Below, one piece after another: positions 16,901 through 22,291 of a DNA stretch of 24,472 nt (its first letter is position 1; each line of letters begins with the position of its first letter). A program made the position numbers and the translations under genes. Source of the DNA: Deltaproteobacteria bacterium (GTDB lineage Bacteria; Myxococcota_A; JAADFL01); assembly GCA_013152945.1 (NCBI GenBank), contig JAADFL010000089.1:1-24472 (forward strand), in the 5' to 3' direction. Under the pieces are notes generated by a model. That model saw only the letters and a program-made list of their open reading frames with translations. It made no database searches and was not told the origin of the DNA.

Positions 16901-18728
16901 ATTTTTTCTGGCCCGGGTTGTCCGGATCGTCGATCTCCAATTCCGGTCTGATAGTCTTGATTTGAAGCTTAAAGCCCTGGAAGGCCGGTATCTGTATGGG
17001 GTTTAGATTTTGCATGAGCATAGGTAGAGCCATGTCGATCAACTGGGGCAACAAATTGGCCAGGGCGTCCGTGTTTTCCGCCACCAATTCACCGTTCGAC
17101 GCCTGCGTGTTTTCCAAGTCGATGCTTCCTATTACAGGTTGCACGGTGTTGTCGGGCAGGAATTCAAGGTTCAATCCTATGGACATGTCGAACTGCACCC
17201 TGAACAACCTGGTGAAACGCTGGTCAACCATGGCATAAAAATCCATGGCCATGTCTTTCATAATAATGGTCAAAAGCGGATCTTCGATAACCTTCTGACC
17301 GTCCTTGTTGAGGCAGAACCCGCTTGCGTCATCACACGTCGAGCCATCCGGACATGCATCACACTTGTAGTAAGAACCTTCTCCGATTTTTATATCTCCA
17401 GGGGCTCTCGGGTTCAGGGCCAAGGCCATGGGAGCATTCTTGCCCATGGTCAAGGTATTCAAAGACGGCAGGAGCAGTCCGAACAGGTTGGTGGATATCA
17501 TGTCGGACAAATCACTTCCAATGGAGATATTCAGCGCCCCTGATTCGTATATTGCGAACATGGCCTTGTCGAGGAATTCTTCGGATACACCGACACCGAA
17601 CATGTACGGGTCACCGTCCAATTCATTGCCGAAGTCAATCCGTTGCGCTGGCGGATCATCCGGAGGATCCGCAGGAGGCGCGAGAATCGAGCGTTCAGGC
17701 GCCATGATTCCGGTCATGATGCCGAGACTCAATCCGTCGTCAACAACCTCGGCATAACCCCCGGCATAAAGCCAGAGCCAAAGTTTTGCAGACAATCCGG
17801 GAGCCACCGACGAAAGCATGGCTCCGATGTCAGCTTCTCCCTCGGCACCGAGCGGAAGCGGAACGCATTTGTCCCCAACCATGCAGGTTCCGTTGTCACA
17901 CGTGGCACCACTGCCTGACGGGCAGTCCGCGGCAGTGTTGCACTGGGCGCACATCATGCTTGCCATTGCGTTGCTGACAGCGTCTTTTATTGAACCTGCC
18001 GCATAGTTTTTCAACACCCCTTCGAGCAACGGGAATATCCACTCCAATACTATTCCCAAGCCCGAGCAGTCCTTGAGCCCTATCTGCACGTTGTTCAAGT
18101 CAAACACGGGATCACCCATGTCCAGGGACAACAAGCCAGTATTCGGATCGATGTTCAAGTTTATATCCATGGTTGCAGGAAAGTTGTCAGAGTCCAGGGT
18201 CACCTTGCATTTCGTCCAACCAATACAGGCGTTGAAAGCCATGGGCGCGATCTTTATAGGTATTTGCTGGTGCAGGTTTGTGAGAACTATGGTGACCTTG
18301 ATATGGTTGGGGGGCGCGAGCTGCAGGCTCACATCCCCGATATCCACCGTGACATTGCATAGTTGTTGGTCGTATGTGCAAAGCTCATAACAAGCGCCGC
18401 CTCCCAGTGCCAAATTGGCCTTGCCTGTCGTGGCCGGGATAGGGAAGCTCAGCCCGTCCGGGAGGAAACTCGCGATGATCTCTGCAAAGTGGTCCTCCAC
18501 GAATGCAAAGCCATTGGAAGTCAGCCTCATCTGCACCGAATTGCCTGACTTGTCCTTTTGATCATCAGGAAAGCCGCCGGGTATTGCCGCACACCCTGTT
18601 CCTCCGCTGCCGCCTCCACACCCCAGATCACAGCTCATTCCGGATCCGTTACAGCCGATTGCCCTCGGCAAGAGCAAACCGACAGCAGCAGAAAGGGCAA
18701 GCCACCTTGTCCAGTTTTTTCGGTTCAT
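13977..18728 (-). CDS. Giant envelope protein: sorting-tail half fused in frame to a lipoprotein-propeller half
   Basis: 1583 residues from ATG 18728 (GGAGG eight bases upstream; an earlier in-frame ATG at 18755 is less well placed). Half one: signal peptide (ALSAAVGLLLPRAIGC), beta-rich lipid-binding-like region with small cysteine inserts (about 260-290 and 456-473), two Ig-like regions (about 660-820), then a MYXO-CTERM-like tail with GCS (about 825), a hydrophobic helix and SRKG. Half two begins at once with a second signal peptide and lipobox LVSC (877-880), a DTDTD linker (890-907), a cysteine-rich block to about 1080, and seven propeller repeats to the end. Two of these are followed by cysteine-rich inserts. 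An internal GTG (16160) with GAGGAAGG could start half two separately. Two proteins or one fusion cannot be decided from sequence. Confidence 0.8.
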   Translation of the reverse strand: MNRKNWTRWLALSAAVGLLLPRAIGCNGSGMSCDLGCGGGSGGTGCAAIPGGFPDDQKDKSGNSVQMRLTSNGFAFVEDHFAEIIASFLPDGLSFPIPATTGKANLALGGGACYELCTYDQQLCNVTVDIGDVSLQLAPPNHIKVTIVLTNLHQQIPIKIAPMAFNACIGWTKCKVTLDSDNFPATMDINLNIDPNTGLLSLDMGDPVFDLNNVQIGLKDCSGLGIVLEWIFPLLEGVLKNYAAGSIKDAVSNAMASMMCAQCNTAADCPSGSGATCDNGTCMVGDKCVPLPLGAEGEADIGAMLSSVAPGLSAKLWLWLYAGGYAEVVDDGLSLGIMTGIMAPERSILAPPADPPDDPPAQRIDFGNELDGDPYMFGVGVSEEFLDKAMFAIYESGALNISIGSDLSDMISTNLFGLLLPSLNTLTMGKNAPMALALNPRAPGDIKIGEGSYYKCDACPDGSTCDDASGFCLNKDGQKVIEDPLLTIIMKDMAMDFYAMVDQRFTRLFRVQFDMSIGLNLEFLPDNTVQPVIGSIDLENTQASNGELVAENTDALANLLPQLIDMALPMLMQNLNPIQIPAFQGFKLQIKTIRPELEIDDPDNPGQKKWSAFAIFGSLDLAQNPLPPAVDTKAVIAKLNIPRYPLLKRFRPGLEEPQVVLNLSGSKPPAGKGRLEYSYKVDDSLWSAFSPATTVRVRSPRLLLQGKHVIEVRARLEGDYRTLDPSPAKVEFTVDSMPPMLKFARDGDVLRVLARDGVYKPDQVQVYYKVTKDKNTLVDWTRGSKLELDKLPKGLLVVSARATDPAGNTATKILKLKNSTAPASGCSAVNGDNMPGGMLFAFLAVMLSLLVSRKGSVSKYLKLLSLLALLGVFSTGLVSCSDSSPSHHAGDTDTDVDTDTDTDTGTGECGVLNDACDDKGNPCCDGFACVSDKCYKICASDQDCPDLYFCDKRSRICLPPDCFKDEDCGEDQYCDQGKCKYRRCSTDADCQEPGSPLHLSCPDPDYPAVCDTGTGQCVCSEPCGGACPDGKFCCRKTDECMAVPDACEGLTCRPGYILDVISEGQINEDTCEMDGEECACTALPPLATGYYGRFADMASLGEDKVVVTAYNETYGDLMVGTGAYDSLTWEFVDGVPALLDDYSNISADPAGPRKGIEDPGDDVGLYTSVAVDQAGVIHVAYYDATNKDLKYAVYNEPCGGCQEGQACVAGACIDPTDDCSDPGCYPFQVCSNGQCVAQDSGWTTYTVDSTGDVGLYTSIALDPGTGAPLIAYMAASDQDGNSGLRLAVAAGPDPAGAGDWNVYQGDKAPVIPECGDQEVLFKGEATCKPVTDDCDPACAKGQACDNGNCRDTVQAPSLVDLPHGSGLFADLAFDQDGAPNIVYYDRDSYDPDQGGYVGTGNLMLTKFVSGAFQTTLLDGEDKDGNDTGDVGRFCRLVMDGSGGMHVLYVDADLDDLLYLDMTQAVVKVVDDGFRKDKDGNVISVNRINGDASPDFDKSGALWVAYGDSTSHELRQAVLAPDGDAFSLNVLKDPAWDPDSPELFTGAWGFYVGQVLAPEGLLVGSFVYNLKTDPYSSTFKIVKK
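16008..16061 (-). repeat. Thr-Asp microsatellite linker
   Basis: A short-period DNA repeat (near-repeats of GTGTCx on the plus strand) encodes alternating Thr-Asp (DTDTDVDTDTDTDTGTG) just after the internal lipobox. Such linkers are typical after lipidated cysteines in myxobacterial surface lipoproteins. It could vary in length by slippage. Confidence 0.7.
16158..16175 (-). promoter_or_regulatory. Internal ribosome-binding site and GTG start within the giant gene
   Basis: On the minus strand GAGGAAGGG is followed by CTCG and then GTG (16160-16158), in frame with the large gene and 20 codons before the internal lipobox LVSC. It would begin a free-standing lipoprotein of 727 residues. Confidence 0.5.
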
Positions 18729-18784
18729 TCCCATTCCCTCCAGAGGACCAGGCATTTCCTGATCCAGGCATGACTGAAGCTCGT

Positions 18785-18824
18785 ATAAGAGACTATTGTC
18801 ATTTCTGTACTATTAGTCTCTTAT
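18785..18824. repeat. Perfect 11-base inverted repeat upstream of the giant gene
   Basis: ATAAGAGACTA (18785-18795) and TAGTCTCTTAT (18814-18824) are exact reverse complements around an 18-base spacer. A ten-base palindrome TTTCATGAAA (18824-18833) follows directly. They lie 57-105 bases before the ATG of the six-gene run, in the 233-base gap. No U-run follows on the minus strand, so an operator or an RNA structure is likelier than a terminator. Confidence 0.6.
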
Positions 18825-18931
18825 TTCATGAAAATTTTAGTTTTTTTCGACAAATAGGTCAAGCCGGCAAAAACGGCACCATGATTATGGTAACCAAGGC
18901 TCCTTTCCCTTTTCTATAAACTTCCGCGCTG

Positions 18932-18970
18932 ATTTTCATGCGTAATTTTCATGCGCAATTTTCAGGCGTA
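18932..18970. repeat. Three tandem 13-base repeats
   Basis: ATTTTCATGCGTA, ATTTTCATGCGCA and ATTTTCAGGCGTA follow one another without gaps. The third unit contains the stop codon (TGA, 18964-18962) and last codons of the downstream-ending radical SAM gene on the minus strand, so the array may have grown by duplicating the gene's end. Confidence 0.85.
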
Positions 18971-19978
18971 CAATGTATGCAGCAGTTTGCCTGCTTGACC
19001 AGGCAATAGCGACCTCCAGGGCTTTTCCAGAATTCCTGAAAAGAAGAGAGAATCATCCCTTGTACAGCCCGGACATTTGAGGGTCGCGCCATAGCGCTCC
19101 TTGTGCCCCGCCTCCAGTATTTGTACAAGAGGGCGATCCCTGACATTACCTATTGGAACCGGAAAGGACACACATGCGGAAACAGTTCCTTCCGGCATGA
19201 GGCCGATATGTAAATGTTTTTCCGGAAAGCAACTGGCATGGCCCTGCCTGCGCAGGTTGAGCAAATGTTCAAAAAATTCCTTTTCCTGCAGGATGAATCC
19301 GGGTGATTCTTCCTTTATTTGAATGAGCTGCTCCAAGGCTGCAGGCAAGGTGCTCTCTTCGGGTCTGTATTTAGGTATCAAGTTTTCTTTCAAGCACACC
19401 TGGTCAACTCCCATACCACGCAGCATGCTCACGAATTTTGGCATGTCAGCTATGTTCAAGTGGTTCAATATCGTACTGACGCAAACCCTGGTGTGCCTCC
19501 TCTTGGAAAGAAGGTGCCTCAAGGTACGCATGGCCCGATCCCATGCGCCGCTCCCCCGCATCGCATCGTTTGCATCCCTGGAACCATCAATGGATATCCA
19601 AATCTTGAAAAACCTGCCATCTACCTTATCCAGGTCGTTCCTGGAAATATCTTGACCGTTTGAAACAACATCCACTGTTATTCCGCCTTGCTGTGCCCGT
19701 TCTGCTATAGGGAACAAGTCCTTGCAAAGAAACGGCTCACCTCCGACCAGTGTCAGATAGGGTTGTTTCAATTCGATCAGTTGTTCCAGGAGATCGAATC
19801 GTTGGGTACTTGTCAGTGGCCTTGCCTTTGGGAAGTCTCGTGCGAAAAAGAAACATCCCTTACACTGTAACTGGCATTTGGAGGTCAAGTACCAGGAAAT
19901 CAGGAAAGGCAGCCGTTTGCCCATCCAATATTGTATCGCCCTGTTTGCAAACCTGTAATATGTCTCACTTCCATACAT
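18962..19978 (-). CDS. Radical SAM enzyme with C-terminal cysteine cluster (copy 1)
   Basis: 338 residues from ATG 19978, with GGTGAGG just upstream; a GTG eight codons earlier is possible but lacks support. The radical SAM motif is C35-C39-C42 (SKCQLQCKGCFFF), followed by the SAM-binding GGEP in TLVGGEPFLCKDLF. The C-terminal part carries four more cysteines: HASCF, SACVSF and CPGC, with the phrase PIGNVRDRPL typical of SPASM-like domains that hold an auxiliary iron-sulfur cluster. Such enzymes often modify peptides or proteins, but others act on small molecules. It is clearly paralogous to the next gene throughout its length, 74 bases away and in the same direction. The substrate is unknown; no precursor peptide is visible nearby. 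Confidence 0.85.
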   Translation of the reverse strand: MYGSETYYRFANRAIQYWMGKRLPFLISWYLTSKCQLQCKGCFFFARDFPKARPLTSTQRFDLLEQLIELKQPYLTLVGGEPFLCKDLFPIAERAQQGGITVDVVSNGQDISRNDLDKVDGRFFKIWISIDGSRDANDAMRGSGAWDRAMRTLRHLLSKRRHTRVCVSTILNHLNIADMPKFVSMLRGMGVDQVCLKENLIPKYRPEESTLPAALEQLIQIKEESPGFILQEKEFFEHLLNLRRQGHASCFPEKHLHIGLMPEGTVSACVSFPVPIGNVRDRPLVQILEAGHKERYGATLKCPGCTRDDSLFFSGILEKPWRSLLPGQAGKLLHTLYA

Positions 19979-20052
19979 ATTGACCTCACCCAATTGGTTC
20001 ACAATTCCATAAGCTTTCCGGATCCTGCACCTTTAAGTTGGTGCCGTATGTC

Positions 20053-21063
20053 TCACAATGTGTAAATCAATTTTGCAACCTGGCTCGGTAAAAATGCCTT
20101 CCAGGGCCTTTCCAGGAACCGCAGGAAGAACATGGAATCACTCCTCGTGCATCCCGGACATTGAGCAGCCTCTGCATAACGCTCTTTCGGTCCCGGCTTC
20201 AAAATTTCAACAAGAGGTTTCTCCTTGACATTGCCAATCGGCACAGGAAAAGACACACATGCCGATACCGTGCCCTCGGGCAACAAGGCGATGTGCAGGT
20301 GCTTGTCCAGAAAACACCTTGCATGACCATCCTGTCGCAGACCGGGCAGCTCTTCCAAAAACTCCATCTCCTGTCTGATGAAGCCCGGAAATTCCTTTTT
20401 TATCTGTTTTATCTTGTCGAGTGTAATCATCAGTGTCTCATCATCGACACGCAGGCTCGGGATCAGGTTGTCCTTGAAACAAATCTGTTCGACCCCGATG
20501 TCATGAAGCATGCGCAGGAAATCGGGCATTTGTGAGGCATTGTGACGATTCAACACAGTGCTGACTCCTACCCTGGTATACTTTCTTCTGGAAATTAGTT
20601 GTTTCAGGCTGTACATGGCTCGATCATATGTGCCCGGCCCGCGATTTGCTTCATGGGCTTCCTTTGGACCGTCGACAGATATCCATATCTTGAAAAAAGA
20701 CCCATCCACCCGCTCCAGATCCTGTTCGGAAATATCCAGTCCGTTTGTGGTGACCTCTACTGCGATTCCGCCGGCCATGGAGCGTTGTGCAATCGGGAAC
20801 AAATCCTTGCAACGAAAAGGTTCTCCTCCGAGAAGAGTCAAATACGGTTGTTTCAATTCAATGAGCTGGTCCACCAGCTCGAACCTCTGGGAAGTAGACA
20901 ACGGCTCTCCCCTTGGGAAACTCCTGGAAAAAAAGAAACATCCGCCACAGCGAATCTGGCATTCCGAGTTGACGAACCAGGACATTCTGAAAGGCAGCCG
21001 CAATCCGGACCAATACTGGAGAGATCTGTTGGCAAACCTCAAATAGGTAGTGAAAAGATTCAT
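20053..21063 (-). CDS. Radical SAM enzyme with C-terminal cysteine cluster (copy 2)
   Basis: 336 residues from ATG 21063, with GGAGGG six bases upstream. The cluster motif is SECQIRCGGCFFF (Cx3Cx2C, residues 35-42), then GGEPFRCKDLFPIAQ. The same four C-terminal cysteines as copy 1 are kept (HARCF, SACVSF, CPGC). Long identical stretches (LIELKQPYLTL, TVSACVSFPVPIGNV) show a tandem duplication. Differences are concentrated around residues 150-250, where substrate contacts would be expected, suggesting divergence of specificity. It is the first gene of a two-gene minus-strand unit, divergent from the FemAB-like gene across a 136-base gap. Confidence 0.85.
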   Translation of the reverse strand: MNLFTTYLRFANRSLQYWSGLRLPFRMSWFVNSECQIRCGGCFFFSRSFPRGEPLSTSQRFELVDQLIELKQPYLTLLGGEPFRCKDLFPIAQRSMAGGIAVEVTTNGLDISEQDLERVDGSFFKIWISVDGPKEAHEANRGPGTYDRAMYSLKQLISRRKYTRVGVSTVLNRHNASQMPDFLRMLHDIGVEQICFKDNLIPSLRVDDETLMITLDKIKQIKKEFPGFIRQEMEFLEELPGLRQDGHARCFLDKHLHIALLPEGTVSACVSFPVPIGNVKEKPLVEILKPGPKERYAEAAQCPGCTRSDSMFFLRFLERPWKAFLPSQVAKLIYTL

Positions 21064-21139
21064 GTCAACCCTCCGAAAGATTTATCGAAAGCAACAAAAA
21101 GAAGCTACCAATGGGTAACAAGGGTGTCAAACCAAGTCC

Positions 21140-21163
21140 ATGCATTATAAGATGCATTATAAT
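21140..21163 (-). promoter_or_regulatory. Tandem 12-base repeat holding two TATAAT boxes
   Basis: ATGCATTATAAG (21140-21151) and ATGCATTATAAT (21152-21163) are tandem copies. On the minus strand each contains a perfect -10 hexamer TATAAT, pointing at the radical SAM pair. A CTTACA element 16 bases before the inner box is the best -35, at 4 of 6. It may be a doubled promoter or an overlapping operator. Confidence 0.5.
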
Positions 21164-21181
21164 TTGTAAGCACACTTAAAA

Positions 21182-21187
21182 TATACT
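21182..21187 (+). promoter_or_regulatory. Putative -10 box of the FemAB-like gene
   Basis: TATACT lies 12 bases before the ATG at 21200, so the transcript would have only a few leader bases. No clear -35 or Shine-Dalgarno sequence is present. Confidence 0.4.
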
Positions 21188-21199
21188 AAGACAAACCAC

Positions 21200-22273
21200 A
21201 TGACACGGCCGGATCCAATTGTCAGCCTTCTTGAGCCAGGGCAGGAAAGACTTTATGAAGAATTTCTGAAAAGGCAAAGTAATTCGACTTTCCATCACAC
21301 AACACAATGGAGAGACCTGTTGGCGAAAACACTTACAGTAATCCCGCGGTTCCTGGTCGCCACGGTCAGAGATGAAATCGTAGGTTCATTGCCCCTGTTC
21401 CAGGTCTCATCATTCATCAGGGGAAGGCGCCTCTTGGCTGCCCCGGTCTGCAGGAATCTTCCCATATTGGCAGATGATGCGAATACAGCGAGAAAACTGG
21501 TACAATCATCCATCGGGCTAGCCCGGGCTACAGGGTGCAACACCGTGGAAATAAGGTCCGGCAGCCCTTTTCCCGCGCTGCCATATTTCGAGAAAAGGTA
21601 TGAATTCGTCAATTACTCAATAGACTTGAATAACGGCCTGGATGAAGTGTGGTCACGATTTAGTACTACATCCGTTAAACAGAGAATAAGGAAAGCAAAG
21701 CGAGAAGCCATACAAGTCAGGGAAATTGCAGGAGGCGACCTTTCTGCTTATCGATCCTTTCATAGGCTTGCAATCGCCACGAGGAAGAAACAGGGAGCCC
21801 CTCCGTTGCCTATGGAATTTTACAGTTGCCTTGCAGATCTGGCAGACCAGACGAACAGATCCAGGCTCTTCCTGGCGGAAAGAAAGGGCCGGATTCTGGC
21901 GGCTGCTCTCGTGCTTATACACAATGAAATAGCCCACCTGTTCGACGCAGTATCGGTAACCGATAAGATCGAGCTTAGGCATAGGCCCAACCACGCAGTG
22001 CTCTGGTCGGCCATCAAAAGCGCGTTCAATCTTGGTTGCCGTACTTTCGACCTGGGTCCCAACCACAAGCTCAACCAGGGACTATGCAATTACAAGGCCC
22101 ACTGGGGGGCCGACGCCCATGAAGTGACCCATTATTTCATACATATCAAAGGGAAAAAAATCAGGTCAGCCGAGATCCAGGCCCCGACTTACAAAATAGC
22201 CAAAAATTTTCTAAAAAATGTTCCCTTATCACTGTACCCGTTTACCTGGCCCCTGGCCCTTGAGGCATATTAG
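21200..22273 (+). CDS. FemAB-like GNAT acyltransferase
   Basis: 357 residues with the double-GNAT layout of FemAB/BioF2-like proteins. The N-terminal half has the typical opening (STFHHTTQWRDLLAKTL, RFLVATVRDEIVGSLPLFQV). The second GNAT half runs from about residue 150 (TSVKQRIRKAKREAIQV) through RLFLAERKGRILAAALVL to NHAVLWSAIKSAFNLGCRTFDLG. Relatives transfer aminoacyl groups from tRNA in cell-wall cross-bridge synthesis, or sit in exopolysaccharide and exosortase-associated clusters with unknown acyl donors. The second type fits a Gram-negative envelope better. No Shine-Dalgarno is visible. It is divergent from the two radical SAM genes and ends 18 bases from the convergent GH43-like gene. 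Confidence 0.8.
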   Translation: MTRPDPIVSLLEPGQERLYEEFLKRQSNSTFHHTTQWRDLLAKTLTVIPRFLVATVRDEIVGSLPLFQVSSFIRGRRLLAAPVCRNLPILADDANTARKLVQSSIGLARATGCNTVEIRSGSPFPALPYFEKRYEFVNYSIDLNNGLDEVWSRFSTTSVKQRIRKAKREAIQVREIAGGDLSAYRSFHRLAIATRKKQGAPPLPMEFYSCLADLADQTNRSRLFLAERKGRILAAALVLIHNEIAHLFDAVSVTDKIELRHRPNHAVLWSAIKSAFNLGCRTFDLGPNHKLNQGLCNYKAHWGADAHEVTHYFIHIKGKKIRSAEIQAPTYKIAKNFLKNVPLSLYPFTWPLALEAY

Positions 22274-22291
22274 AATGGTTTTTCCTGCATT

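Noticed and set aside
13977-18755. Long plus-strand open frames opposite the envelope genes
   Set aside because: They mirror the codon pattern of the minus-strand genes, have no ribosome-binding sites and contain no recognisable domains.
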